Of a DNA stretch of 64,000 bases, positions 18,044-28,145 are shown piece after piece. The notes below the pieces were generated by a model. That model saw nothing but the letters and a program-made list of their open reading frames with translations, was not told the DNA's origin and ran no database searches. Where the stretch lies: NCBI RefSeq assembly GCF_010501105.1, contig NZ_QVMQ01000014.1:17109-81108 (forward strand), written 5' to 3'. Numbering within the stretch: the first letter of the stretch is position 1; each line of letters opens with the position of its first letter. The stretch comes from Dysgonomonas sp. 511. Lineage in GTDB: Bacteria > Bacteroidota > Bacteroidia > Bacteroidales > Dysgonomonadaceae. The position numbers were made by a program, and so were the translations under genes.

Positions 18044-20608
18044 ATGAGAATTTTTATTACAACACTATGTTGTTTATTGCTCACTTTATCCTTATGGGCA
18101 CAGGAGTCACAAAATATTCCTACTATTTACATTGATAAATCAGGAGTGATGCGTTGGTCTGATACCCATCGAGAAGCATCCTTTTATGGTGTAAACTATA
18201 CATTGCCGTTTGCACATGCTTACCGCGCAATGAACTATCTGGAAAAAGATCATAAGGAAGCCATCGACAGAGATGTATATCATTTTGCTCGTTTAGGTTT
18301 CAACGCTTACCGTATTCATGTGTGGGATGTGGAAATATCGGATGGTAAGGGAAACCTAATTGAGAACAACCACCTCGATTTGTTGGATTACCTCATAGCG
18401 AAGCTTCAAGAACGCAATATAAGGATACTGATAACAACTATGACAAACTTTGGAAATGGTTATCCTGAAAGGAATCAGGATACAGGAGCATTTTCATATC
18501 TGTACGATAAATGTAAAGTCCATAGCGATGAGAATGCAATTATAGCACAGGAAAATTATATCTCTCAATTTGTAACACACACAAATCCTTATACACAACT
18601 CTCATACATTAATGATCCTTTTATTGTCGGCTTCGAAATAAACAACGAACCATGCCATGCCGATACTCCTCAACAAACAGAAGATTACATTAATAGAATG
18701 CTCACTGCTTTAAAGAAAACCGGGAATAAAAAGCCGGTATTCTACAATGTGAGCCACAATATGGACCATGTACAAGCGTATTACAACACTTCTATACAAG
18801 GTACAACATATCAATGGTACCCTATCGGATTAGTTGCCGGGCACACACGCAAAGGTAATTTCCTGCCTTATGTGGATAATTATAAGATATCGTTTTCGAA
18901 CGTGAAAGGTTTTGACAAAAAAGCGAAAGCTGTCTACGAATTCGATCCTGCCGATATCACCTATTCGTATATGTATCCGGCTATGGCGCGTACTTTTCGT
19001 TCGAATGGTTTTCAGTGGATTACACAATTTGCTTATGATCCGATAGATATGGCATGGGCAAATACGGAATACCAAACGCACTTTCTGAATCTGGCTTATA
19101 CACCGAATAAGGCCATCAGTATGAAAATAGCAGCAGAAGTAACTTGTTCTGTTTCAATGAACAAGGAATATTCTCCGTACCCGAATGATACTATATTCGA
19201 TAACTTCCGAGTAAGTTACACTCAGGATTTGAGTGAACTGAATATCCCTGAGAAATTTTATTATTCGAATAATACATCAACCATTCCTGTAAATGTTGAG
19301 AATCTGCAATCGATTGCCGGTTGCGGCAGTTCACCTATTGTCTCTTACGAAGGCACAGGCGCCTATTTTATCGACAGGTTGGAATCGGGATTATGGCGAC
19401 TAGAAGTAATGCCGGATGCAGTACAGATAAATGACCCGTTTGCAAAACCATCCTTAAATAAAGAAGTAGTAACTATCGCTTGGAATGAGTGGAATATGAA
19501 GGTTAGCCTTCCCGGTTTAGGTGAAGATTTTATAATTAGAACTATCAATGAAGGAAACAGTCATAATGGGTTATCAAAAGGTATTGGCTTTTCTATAAAA
19601 CCGGGAGCCTATCTTCTTTGTAATAAAGATTATCAACCGATCAAGGACTGGAATGCATCTACAAAATGGGGCAATATAACCTTAGGCGAATATGTTGCTC
19701 CTAAAGCTCATGCCAAAACATTTTCGGTGGTTCATAGTCCTGCGAAAATAGCTGAAGATAAGCAACCTCTGCAAATCGAGGCACAGATTGTGGGCCCGTC
19801 TTTTCCCGACTCCGTAATAGTTTATACGGATAAAATATCTTTTTGGTCGCAAAGCAATCCTTATGTAAAGATGGAGAGAGTGCATGGCTACACATACAGA
19901 GCCTGTATTCCTGCAGATATGATAAAAGACGATAATCTGAAGTACAACATTATTGTTTGTAAAGATAATAAAAACATTACGTATCCTGAGGCAATAGAAG
20001 GTAATCCGTTGGATTGGGATTTTTACCGAAATAAATATTATGAAACTAGAATAGTTAATCCCGAAACTCCTGTTGAACTGGTGAAAATTACTGACGGATA
20101 TAGCAATATTGAAACCTATGGCATACCCGAAAGCTCTTATATAACCGGAAAACTAACCGGGAATGATTTGACAGAAACTAACAGGATAAAATACACTTTC
20201 TCTATTAAAGATACAGATTCGCGTTTCTACTGGCGCAAATATATAAAAGATGAAGCTGTCGCACGGAAAACGGCTCTACAAAACTCCAAAGCTCTATATT
20301 TAAATATCAGCAATGCTAAGGGTATAGACAAACTTAAGGTAGGGTTTGTAACTTCCGATGGCTTTACCTACACTTCTGTTTTGAATCTTGATAATAGAAC
20401 AAATCTTTATAAAATTTCATTAGAAAGTTTGCAGCAAGACAAAACCGTATTGCTTCCTGCACCATACCCGGTATTTCTGGAACGCTATTTTGTGCCGGAT
20501 ACTAAAATTCCATTTAATGTAGAAAAGATAGAATCTATTATACTTTTCACTATTGATAGTATAGATGAAAAATCATCGGCGGAATTTGGAAATATGTGGT
20601 TGAAATAA
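18044..20608 (+). CDS. Clan GH-A glycoside hydrolase, probably GH147 beta-galactosidase
   Basis: An 854-residue secreted enzyme. The signal peptide ends near LWAQE. Residues ~25-370 look like a (beta/alpha)8 glycoside hydrolase: FYGVNYTLPF, the RIHVWDVE strand, LITTMTNFGNGYPERN and GFEINNEP, where the NEP motif marks the acid/base Glu of clan GH-A. A nucleophile Glu is plausible in AVYEFDPAD; I cannot settle it. About 480 further residues form beta-rich domains of unknown role. As I recall, GH147 was founded on a Bacteroides ovatus beta-galactosidase from a pectic galactan PUL, and overall size, architecture and this PUL's content fit. GH5-like alternatives cannot be excluded. Being first in the operon, it probably trims galacto-oligosaccharides in the periplasm. 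Confidence 0.55.
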   Translation: MRIFITTLCCLLLTLSLWAQESQNIPTIYIDKSGVMRWSDTHREASFYGVNYTLPFAHAYRAMNYLEKDHKEAIDRDVYHFARLGFNAYRIHVWDVEISDGKGNLIENNHLDLLDYLIAKLQERNIRILITTMTNFGNGYPERNQDTGAFSYLYDKCKVHSDENAIIAQENYISQFVTHTNPYTQLSYINDPFIVGFEINNEPCHADTPQQTEDYINRMLTALKKTGNKKPVFYNVSHNMDHVQAYYNTSIQGTTYQWYPIGLVAGHTRKGNFLPYVDNYKISFSNVKGFDKKAKAVYEFDPADITYSYMYPAMARTFRSNGFQWITQFAYDPIDMAWANTEYQTHFLNLAYTPNKAISMKIAAEVTCSVSMNKEYSPYPNDTIFDNFRVSYTQDLSELNIPEKFYYSNNTSTIPVNVENLQSIAGCGSSPIVSYEGTGAYFIDRLESGLWRLEVMPDAVQINDPFAKPSLNKEVVTIAWNEWNMKVSLPGLGEDFIIRTINEGNSHNGLSKGIGFSIKPGAYLLCNKDYQPIKDWNASTKWGNITLGEYVAPKAHAKTFSVVHSPAKIAEDKQPLQIEAQIVGPSFPDSVIVYTDKISFWSQSNPYVKMERVHGYTYRACIPADMIKDDNLKYNIIVCKDNKNITYPEAIEGNPLDWDFYRNKYYETRIVNPETPVELVKITDGYSNIETYGIPESSYITGKLTGNDLTETNRIKYTFSIKDTDSRFYWRKYIKDEAVARKTALQNSKALYLNISNAKGIDKLKVGFVTSDGFTYTSVLNLDNRTNLYKISLESLQQDKTVLLPAPYPVFLERYFVPDTKIPFNVEKIESIILFTIDSIDEKSSAEFGNMWLK

Positions 20609-20655
20609 TATCAACATTATATAAAATAATTACCTTAATTAAATAATTTTAAGAC

Positions 20656-23607
20656 ATGGAAAAATACAAGAAGATTGTTAGATTCCCATTGCTACTTTTA
20701 CTATTTCTGGCGGTGCCGCTATTCGTGAACGCACAAACCAGAAATGTAACAGGGGTAGTAACGGACGAAACCAACGAACCGATAATCGGTGCAGTAGTTA
20801 AAGTTCCCGATACGACTATAGGTATAACCACCGATTATGATGGAAGGTACACTATAGAAGTGCCGGCAGGGAAGAATGAGCTTGAATTTTCTTTTCTGGG
20901 CTACGAATCTCAACTTATTGCCATCTCCGGTAATGTAATCAATGTGAAATTGTTGCCAAAATCGATGGAACTTACCGATGTAGTTGTTATCGGTTATGGT
21001 ACTCAACGCAAAAGCGACCTTACAGGCTCTATAAGCAGTGTAAGCAGCAAGGATTTTAACGAGGGGCTTATCAGTTCTCCCGAACAGCTTATAAATGGTA
21101 AAGTATCGGGAGTGCAGATTATGTCTAACAGCGGTTCGCCTACAGGTGGAAGTACAATACGTATACGTGGAGGAGCATCTTTGAATGCCAGTAACGACCC
21201 GCTTATTGTATTGGATGGTGTGCCATTAGAAAGTGGCGGTATCAGTGGTAATACTGGTAATTTCTTAAGCCTTATCAATCCGGCGGATATAGAAAGCATG
21301 ACTATACTTAAAGATGCTTCATCTACAGCTATTTACGGTTCTCGTGCTTCGAATGGTGTAATAATAATTACTACAAAAAAAGGAACAGGAAGCGGTATAA
21401 AAGTTACGTTCAATACAACCAACTCTGTACAGACACGCACAAAAATGGTTGATATGCTAGACCAAAACGAATTTATAGATGTAATAAACTCGAATGGTAC
21501 AAATGCACAGAAGGCACTATTGGGAACCGCATCTACAGATTGGAATGATCAGGTATTCCACACAGCTTTAGGAACCGACAACAATCTCAGTGTTGCAGGC
21601 CGTATGGCTGAAAACTGGCCTATTCGTGTTTCCTTTGGATATTATAACCAGAATGGCTTGGTTCGTACCGATAACGCCGAACGCTTTACCGGCAGCCTAT
21701 CATTAGCTCCATCATTCTTTAACGATCATCTGAAAGTCAGTGTTAATGCAAAAGGCTCACATAACAACAATCGGTTTGCCAATACAAGTGCCATATGGGC
21801 GGCATCAACATTTAATCCGACTCTGCCGGTTTATTCGGACAATAACGAATATGGCGGCTATTGGGAAGCTATCGACAGTAATGGAAAACCGGCAAATGGT
21901 GCAGTTATAAATCCTCGGGGGCTGATAGATCAAAACAAATCGACCAGTAAAGTACAACGTTTTATAGGGAATGTTGATGTCGATTATAAAATGCACTTTT
22001 TACCCGAACTGAGGTATCATCTGACTTTAGGTTATGACTATGCGAAAGGTAAAGGTTCTGTATATGTACCTGCAGAAGCTGCAGAATATTATACTACAGC
22101 CGGAAAAGATTATGATTATGGTCCACAAAAAAATACAAACCGCCTGTTGACAACATATTTTAATTATAATAAAAATTTAGACAATATAAAGAGTGTCGTG
22201 GATGCAACGGTGGGTTACGATCATCAATTCTGGAAAAGTACAAGTCCTGCTTATGTAGAAACAAATACCAAAGGCGAAATACAATCGTCGATAGCTGCCA
22301 CCGATCAGCGACATGCTTTAATCTCGTATTATGCACGTCTGAATTATACATTCGATTCGCGCTATATGCTGACTGCAACAGTCAGGGGAGACGGAACTTC
22401 TCGTTTCCACAAAGACAATCGCTGGGGAACATTCCCTTCTGTTGCTCTTGCCTGGAGAATAAACGAAGAGTCTTTCTTAAAAGAGAGCCGCGCCATAAGC
22501 AACCTTAAGCTACGGGCAAGTTATGGGGTAACCGGACAACAGGATGGTATAGGAAACTACAACTATATGCCGGTTTATACCTTAAGCCAGAATGGAGCAC
22601 AGGTGCAATTCGGTGACCAATGGTATTATTCGTATCGCCCCGAAGCATATGTAGAAGACCTGAAATGGGAAACTACTACATCATGGAACTTCGGACTCGA
22701 TTTTGGATTTCTGAAAGACAGAATCAGTGGTTCGGTCGACTTCTATACTCGTCAGACCAAAGATTTGTTAGCAACTGTTCCGTCACCAGCCGGCTCTAAC
22801 TTTAATAAGAATATTCTTACCAATGTAGGAAATGTAGATAGTCACGGTATCGAGTTTTCGTTAAATGCAACACCTATCGATACAAAGGATCTTACATGGA
22901 ATCTGAGCTATAATATGACGTGGCAAAAGATGAAAGTAAAAAACCTCTCATTGATAGATGGTGGAGCAGCAACCAACACACTGGTAGGTCCTACTATCGA
23001 TAGCTATCAGTTTCAGGTGCTATCAGAAGGTTATGCGCCATATATGTTTTATGTGTACCATCAGCTTTACGATGAAAAGACAGGAATGCCTGTGGAAGGA
23101 GCGTATGCAGATATGAATAATGATGGCGAAATCAATTCTGCCGACCTATACCGCTACCATTCTCCCGCGCCCGATCTTATTTTTGGGCTCAGCACTTCGC
23201 TTCGCTACAAGCAATGGAGTCTGGGGATGAGTTTCCGTGCCAACTTGGGCAACTATGTATACAATGGCATGGCTATGAATACAGGAGCATGGAGCACTGT
23301 GAGTTATAATGATGCTCAGATTAATAATCTAAACCGGAGCTATCTTAAAACAGGGTTCCAAAACCGCCAGTATTTGTCCGATTATTATGTAGAGAATGCT
23401 TCATTCATCAAGATGGATAATATTTCTCTTGGATATAATTTCGGACGTATCAACAATTGGTTTGGCCTCAATGTAAGTGCTATGGTGCAAAATGTATTTT
23501 GTATAACCAAATACAGCGGAGTTGATCCGGAAGTACCAAATGGAATGGATATGTCATTCTATCCGCGTCCTCGTATTTTCTCCATCAGTTTAGGTCTTGA
23601 TTTTTAA
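20656..23607 (+). CDS. SusC-family TonB-dependent outer-membrane transporter
   Basis: A 983-residue outer-membrane channel that imports oligosaccharides with its SusD partner. After the signal peptide (ending near NAQT) come a carboxypeptidase-regulatory-like domain (VTGVVTDETNEPIIGAVV), the SusC-specific TonB-box region with VVVIGYGTQRKSDLTGS, the plug domain (IRIRGGASLNASNDPLIVLDGVP, then LKDASSTAIYGSRASNGVIIITTKKG), and a large beta-barrel ending in an aromatic C-terminus (SLGLDF). Length and order are typical. It is followed 12 bases later by a SusD gene. The galactan specificity is inferred from the neighbouring GH53. Confidence 0.96.
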   Translation: MEKYKKIVRFPLLLLLFLAVPLFVNAQTRNVTGVVTDETNEPIIGAVVKVPDTTIGITTDYDGRYTIEVPAGKNELEFSFLGYESQLIAISGNVINVKLLPKSMELTDVVVIGYGTQRKSDLTGSISSVSSKDFNEGLISSPEQLINGKVSGVQIMSNSGSPTGGSTIRIRGGASLNASNDPLIVLDGVPLESGGISGNTGNFLSLINPADIESMTILKDASSTAIYGSRASNGVIIITTKKGTGSGIKVTFNTTNSVQTRTKMVDMLDQNEFIDVINSNGTNAQKALLGTASTDWNDQVFHTALGTDNNLSVAGRMAENWPIRVSFGYYNQNGLVRTDNAERFTGSLSLAPSFFNDHLKVSVNAKGSHNNNRFANTSAIWAASTFNPTLPVYSDNNEYGGYWEAIDSNGKPANGAVINPRGLIDQNKSTSKVQRFIGNVDVDYKMHFLPELRYHLTLGYDYAKGKGSVYVPAEAAEYYTTAGKDYDYGPQKNTNRLLTTYFNYNKNLDNIKSVVDATVGYDHQFWKSTSPAYVETNTKGEIQSSIAATDQRHALISYYARLNYTFDSRYMLTATVRGDGTSRFHKDNRWGTFPSVALAWRINEESFLKESRAISNLKLRASYGVTGQQDGIGNYNYMPVYTLSQNGAQVQFGDQWYYSYRPEAYVEDLKWETTTSWNFGLDFGFLKDRISGSVDFYTRQTKDLLATVPSPAGSNFNKNILTNVGNVDSHGIEFSLNATPIDTKDLTWNLSYNMTWQKMKVKNLSLIDGGAATNTLVGPTIDSYQFQVLSEGYAPYMFYVYHQLYDEKTGMPVEGAYADMNNDGEINSADLYRYHSPAPDLIFGLSTSLRYKQWSLGMSFRANLGNYVYNGMAMNTGAWSTVSYNDAQINNLNRSYLKTGFQNRQYLSDYYVENASFIKMDNISLGYNFGRINNWFGLNVSAMVQNVFCITKYSGVDPEVPNGMDMSFYPRPRIFSISLGLDF

Positions 23608-23619
23608 ATTCTTTAAATA

Positions 23620-25212
23620 ATGATCATAATGAAAAAAATACTATATATCATATTATTCGCAGGTCTTATAACAATGAATTCCTGTCTGGATGATCTTGAT
23701 CAGACACCTCATATAGAGAATACTTCTGAAGATGTATATGCAACGGCAGCCAATTACAAAGCCGTATTGGCTAAACTCTATGCAGGCTTTTATACTGCCG
23801 GACAGGAGAAAGGCGGGAATAATTCTGATCTGGACAGTAATAGCGGACAAGACTATATGCGCTGCTACTTCAACCTGCAGGAATGCGGAACAGATGAGAT
23901 AGCTTCTACATGGCTCGAAGGTGATAAAGTTTCGGATCTTACTTATTTATCGTGGGATGCAAACGATCCGTGGGTGTCGGATATGTATTACCGCATATTC
24001 TATAATATCTCATTATGCAACGAATTTCTTCGCAATGCCGGAGATGAACAAATATCTAAATTTACAGAAAGCGAACGGGCAGATATTCGTCATTACCGCG
24101 CCGAAGCCCGCTTTCTGCGAGCATTAGCCTATTATCATGCAATGGATTTGTTCCGTAATATACCTTTCGTTACCGAAAATGATCCGGTTGGGACATTTAT
24201 CCCACCACGCTATGAAGCAAAACAGGTATTTGAATTTATAGAAACAGAATTGAAACAGATAGATGACGATCTGCTTTCCAGAAGCGAATGCGAGTACGGA
24301 CGTGCGCCTAAAGCTGCTGCTTATACTTTATTAGCAAAAATGTTCCTGAATGCAAAAGTATATATCAATGAAGAGCGTTATACCGACTGTATTACTTACT
24401 GTAAAAAAGTTATTGCTGAAGGTTATACGCTCGAAGACGAATATCAGAAACTATTCAATGCTGATAACCATAAGCGCACTAATGAAATAATTTTTGCCTA
24501 TGCTGTAGATGCAGAAAAGGCTGTTACGTGGGGCACTACTACCTACATTATATGCGGCGCCATTGGCAACAGTTCCGATTATTTGAAACCCGAAGATTAT
24601 GGTGTAACCAGTGGATGGGGATCGTTCCGCGTACGTGGCGATATACCTAAACTCTTCAAAGCAGGAGATAAACGTGCTTTGTTTTTTACAGAAGGGCAGA
24701 CGCTTGAGGTAGAAGTTGTGGATAATCAAAGTAACGGTTATTTTGTAACCAAATGGACTAATCTGACTGATGCGGGAGAACAAGCTTCTAATACTGCTGA
24801 AGGAGGTGTAAATACGGATTTCCCTGTCTTTCGTCTGGCAGATATATATCTGATGCTAGGAGAATCGGTTAGTCGTGGAGGCTCGGGTAGTTCAACAAGC
24901 GAAGCTTTGGGATATGTAAACGAGCTACGCGAACGCGCCTTTGGAGATACATACGAAACAATCGGCAAAGTGAGTGAAAGTGAAATAGCTTCTCCGGACT
25001 TCTTCCTCAATGAACGGGCAATGGAGTTATATTGGGAGTGCACCCGTCGTACCGACCTTATACGTTTCGATAAATTCACGACTTCAACATACCGTTGGGA
25101 ATGGAAAGGTGGCGTGAAAGAGGGTAAAGCTGTGGATGAGAAATATAATATCTATCCTATTCCTGCAACAGACCTTACTGCAAATCCGAATCTATATAAT
25201 GAAAAATACTAA
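23620..25212 (+). CDS. SusD-family oligosaccharide-binding lipoprotein
   Basis: A 530-residue surface lipoprotein that forms the lid of the SusC channel. The lipobox is TMNSC, then LDDLDQTP, a normal SusD start. Inside are the RAEARFLRALAYYHAMDLF helix typical of the TPR region, RAPKAAAYTLLAKMFLNA, FRLADIYLMLGESV and the C-terminal ELYWECTRRTDLIRF, followed by YPIPATDLTANPNL. ATG 23620 and ATG 23629 (MKKILY) are both possible starts; the latter gives the cleaner signal peptide. Direct partner of the preceding SusC. Confidence 0.95.
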   Translation: MIIMKKILYIILFAGLITMNSCLDDLDQTPHIENTSEDVYATAANYKAVLAKLYAGFYTAGQEKGGNNSDLDSNSGQDYMRCYFNLQECGTDEIASTWLEGDKVSDLTYLSWDANDPWVSDMYYRIFYNISLCNEFLRNAGDEQISKFTESERADIRHYRAEARFLRALAYYHAMDLFRNIPFVTENDPVGTFIPPRYEAKQVFEFIETELKQIDDDLLSRSECEYGRAPKAAAYTLLAKMFLNAKVYINEERYTDCITYCKKVIAEGYTLEDEYQKLFNADNHKRTNEIIFAYAVDAEKAVTWGTTTYIICGAIGNSSDYLKPEDYGVTSGWGSFRVRGDIPKLFKAGDKRALFFTEGQTLEVEVVDNQSNGYFVTKWTNLTDAGEQASNTAEGGVNTDFPVFRLADIYLMLGESVSRGGSGSSTSEALGYVNELRERAFGDTYETIGKVSESEIASPDFFLNERAMELYWECTRRTDLIRFDKFTTSTYRWEWKGGVKEGKAVDEKYNIYPIPATDLTANPNLYNEKY

Positions 25213-25233
25213 TTGACGAATAACTGTTTACAT

Positions 25234-26958
25234 ATGAAAACAATAAACAATATATATAAAACTTTCTCGTGGCTGTTAGTGTTGCTGGTGATGATGACTG
25301 CCTGTGAGAATGATGGAGATGACATATATCTTTCAAGCATTGAAAGTAGTGATTTTGTAGTTACCGAAAGTAATGTAAAGTTATCGAAGGAGAACTCTAC
25401 TGCTATTGTTCTTTCTCTGGCCTGGACTAAAAATTCATTTTTAGCTGTAAGTAATCCTTCTATGTCGACTACGGCAACAGTCTCTTATTATATCCAGATG
25501 TCAACGACTAACGATTTCAGTTCAAATGTTATCGAAATTAAGGATAATAATTTTTCGAAAGCATACACCGGAGCAGAACTTAATAAAATAGCAAAAAATC
25601 TGGGAATAGAACCGGATAATGAAACTCCTGTTTATTTCCGCATTAAGTCTGTCACTGGGGTAAATATGGATGGCCCGTACAGCAAGGTAGAGACTGTAAA
25701 TATAACCTCTTATCTGATTGATATGTCTGTGGGATATGTACTCGATGCTGATAAAGTAGAAACAGGAATAATGCTTCATTCTCCGGAAATAAATGGTATA
25801 TACGAAGGCTTTATGGGAGCTTCAGGGTGGTATAACTACTTTTTGCTCGAAGGAGATGGTACAATCTGGGGGAATGATGGTGTGAGCGGAACGGCTTTCG
25901 TTATGTCATCCGAAAATGATAATGACAAACGTTGGAATTTCTGGTTCCCGGGTGTTACAGGATGCTATTATACTGTAGTAAATACAAATACGAAACAATG
26001 GTCGGCTCTATTGCTCCCTTCATTAACTGTAAGTGGTGATATAAATGCCGAAATGACTTTCGACCGTCCTAATGTAAAATGGACTGCAACTTTTGATGTA
26101 ACTGCAGCTTCAACATTGAAAGTGAATTTGAGTACTGTTGGTAAACAATATGATTATTCTACAAGTACTAATGATGATGCCGCAAAAGATAGTCAGGTTG
26201 CCTTTGCCCAGGAGGGACAGAATATAGTACTTGCCTCACAGGCCGGAGATATAACAGTGATAGTGCCCGAAGCAGGGACTTATACACTGGTAGTAGACCT
26301 GAAGCAGCCGGGAGCATGGACATGTACAGTTGTAAGCGGATCGGAAGAACCCGAACCTGTGATAGAATACCTGTATCTACCGGGAATAGACGATGGCATA
26401 AGCGGAAGTTGGACTTTCGATAATTATATGAAACTTTATAATGAAAGTGAACTGAATTATGCAGGTGTATTTAATGTCAACTCGCTATGGGGATATAGTA
26501 TCAATATAGAAAAAGATAATTGGGATGATAAATATACAATGGTAGAGGGAGGAACTGCATATGCGGGCTCATTAGAACTTAAGGGACAGAATAATATTGC
26601 CCCTCCTACAGCGGGACTATATTTGGTAGAAGCGTCTTTGGTTCAGTTTACCTATAACCTGGCAGCAATAGGAAATCAAATCTATGTGGCAGGGTTGCAT
26701 GATGTGTGGGATTTCAATACTCCATTGCCTGCAACAGCTACACCGGGAGTGTATGAAGGACAGATTACAATAAACAGCGCTTCACCATGGGGATTTGCCA
26801 TTCATCTGGTAAGTGGAGACTGGGATCATAAATTCGGAGGTTCGGATGGTAAGTTGTATTATCGTGGAGATAATATAAAGGACGATGCTTCGCTAGCTCC
26901 GGGAACTTATCGGATGACAGTAGATTTAATCAATGAAACATATAGTATCACTCAATAA
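25234..26958 (+). CDS. SusE/SusF-like surface glycan-binding lipoprotein
   Basis: A 574-residue lipoprotein. The frame is open from 25213, but ATG 25234 (MKTINNIYKT) gives a proper type II signal peptide with Cys24 (MMTAC). It has an N-terminal SusE-type Ig-like domain (~40-165: LSLAWTKNSF, YYIQMSTTNDFS), then starch-binding-like beta modules. The last two thirds contain repeated segments of the form LYLPGIDDG, WGYSIN and KFGGSDGKLYY, which match the SusF/SusE C-terminal module. It likely holds galactan at the cell surface for the GH53 enzyme. It lies in series with SusC, SusD and GH53 with only tens of bases between genes. Confidence 0.85.
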   Translation: MKTINNIYKTFSWLLVLLVMMTACENDGDDIYLSSIESSDFVVTESNVKLSKENSTAIVLSLAWTKNSFLAVSNPSMSTTATVSYYIQMSTTNDFSSNVIEIKDNNFSKAYTGAELNKIAKNLGIEPDNETPVYFRIKSVTGVNMDGPYSKVETVNITSYLIDMSVGYVLDADKVETGIMLHSPEINGIYEGFMGASGWYNYFLLEGDGTIWGNDGVSGTAFVMSSENDNDKRWNFWFPGVTGCYYTVVNTNTKQWSALLLPSLTVSGDINAEMTFDRPNVKWTATFDVTAASTLKVNLSTVGKQYDYSTSTNDDAAKDSQVAFAQEGQNIVLASQAGDITVIVPEAGTYTLVVDLKQPGAWTCTVVSGSEEPEPVIEYLYLPGIDDGISGSWTFDNYMKLYNESELNYAGVFNVNSLWGYSINIEKDNWDDKYTMVEGGTAYAGSLELKGQNNIAPPTAGLYLVEASLVQFTYNLAAIGNQIYVAGLHDVWDFNTPLPATATPGVYEGQITINSASPWGFAIHLVSGDWDHKFGGSDGKLYYRGDNIKDDASLAPGTYRMTVDLINETYSITQ

Positions 26959-26968
26959 CAGAATGACC

Positions 26969-28009
26969 ATGAAACTGAAATATATTATATTATCAATAGC
27001 CATAGCCTTATTTGCATTTACATCATGTAGCGATGACGATAAGCCCGTATTTCCCGATCCACCTGTGATTGAATACGATATGACAGGTTTTGCAAAGGGA
27101 GCAGATGTAAGTTGGCTCACCGAAATGGAAAAAGTAGGAAAGAAATTCTATAATTCTAATGGTGAAGAAATGGAATGTCTGGCTCTGTTACGCGATCTCG
27201 GTTTTAACTCTGTGCGTTTACGGGTATGGGTTGATCCTGCAGATGGCTGGTGCAACACCAGTGACATGCTTATAAAAGCATGGAGGGCGAAGAATCTGGG
27301 TATGCGCATCATGGTTGACTTCCACTATAGTGATAGCTGGGCAGATCCGGGACAGCAAACCAAACCGGCAGCATGGACAGACCTTAGTTTTGACAATCTG
27401 AAAACAGCGTTGGCTGATCATACAACAGAAGTCCTTACTGCATTAAAAGGGATAGGCGTTACTCCCGAATGGGTACAAATAGGCAATGAAACCATGAATG
27501 GTATGCTCTGGGAAGACGGTAGCCTGCTTGCAAATGTGAAGAATTATGCAGAGCTTAACAATGCGGGGTATGATGCTACTAAAGCTATTTTTCCTGATGC
27601 TAAAGTGATTATTCACTTCGACCGTGGACACAGGAATGATATGTATCGTCCTCGTTTCGATGCCTTAAAAAATAATAATGCCAAATGGGATGTGATAGGT
27701 ATGTCGCTTTATCCTACTAAAGATAATTGGGAAACGCTTGTTAACGACTGCTACAACAATATGTTGGACATGATAGAACGTTACGGTTCGGATGTAATGA
27801 TATGCGAAATAGGTATGGACTGGGACCAGGCTGAAGCAGCAAAATCTATGCTTACGGCATTGATAGAGAAAACCAAGGCTGTACCTAACGGAAAAGGTCT
27901 GGGTGTTTTCTACTGGGAACCGCAATCGTATGGTAGTTGGAATGGTTATACCAAAGGTGCTTTTGATGAATCGGGAAAACCTACAGTAGCCTTAGATGCT
28001 TTTAAATAA
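26969..28009 (+). CDS. GH53 endo-beta-1,4-galactanase lipoprotein
   Basis: A 346-residue surface lipoprotein (lipobox FTSC, Cys20) that cuts beta-1,4-galactan chains of pectin. The GH53 fold is clear: GADVSWLTEME at the start of the barrel, NSVRLRVWVDPADGWC, MVDFHYSDSWADPG, the acid/base in QIGNETMNGMLW, and the nucleophile strand MICEIGMDWD. It ends in a conserved GVFYWEPQSYG block. The frame is open upstream of ATG 26969, but that start gives the best signal peptide (MKLKYIILS); ATG 26963 is an alternative. Being a lipoprotein, it probably acts at the cell surface to feed the SusCD pair. It is the diagnostic gene of the locus. Confidence 0.95.
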   Translation: MKLKYIILSIAIALFAFTSCSDDDKPVFPDPPVIEYDMTGFAKGADVSWLTEMEKVGKKFYNSNGEEMECLALLRDLGFNSVRLRVWVDPADGWCNTSDMLIKAWRAKNLGMRIMVDFHYSDSWADPGQQTKPAAWTDLSFDNLKTALADHTTEVLTALKGIGVTPEWVQIGNETMNGMLWEDGSLLANVKNYAELNNAGYDATKAIFPDAKVIIHFDRGHRNDMYRPRFDALKNNNAKWDVIGMSLYPTKDNWETLVNDCYNNMLDMIERYGSDVMICEIGMDWDQAEAAKSMLTALIEKTKAVPNGKGLGVFYWEPQSYGSWNGYTKGAFDESGKPTVALDAFK

Positions 28010-28035
28010 TCTTTATCTATAAAGAGGTATTACTA

Positions 28036-28067
28036 TTTCGCCATCGATTATAATATCGGTGGCGAAA
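28036..28067 (+). repeat. Hairpin between GH53 and GH2 genes
   Basis: A 13-bp stem TTTCGCCATCGAT with ATCGGTGGCGAAA (one G-U) and a 6-base loop follows the GH53 stop. There is no T-tract on the plus strand, so it may be a weak terminator or mRNA-stabilizing hairpin rather than a full stop. It sits just before a second -7 element. Confidence 0.5.
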
Positions 28068-28099
28068 AAAGTAATAAGAAGAAAACAGCAAAGATGTGT

Positions 28100-28107
28100 T
28101 ACCTTTG
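28100..28107 (+). promoter_or_regulatory. Candidate internal -7 element before the GH2 gene
   Basis: TACCTTTG fits TAnnTTTG well and lies 38 bases before the GH2 start. With the hairpin upstream, it suggests that GH2 and GH35 can be transcribed separately from the first half of the PUL. Confidence 0.45.
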
Positions 28108-28145
28108 TTACTTTTTTATAAAAATATATATTTAAACGCTTAAAT

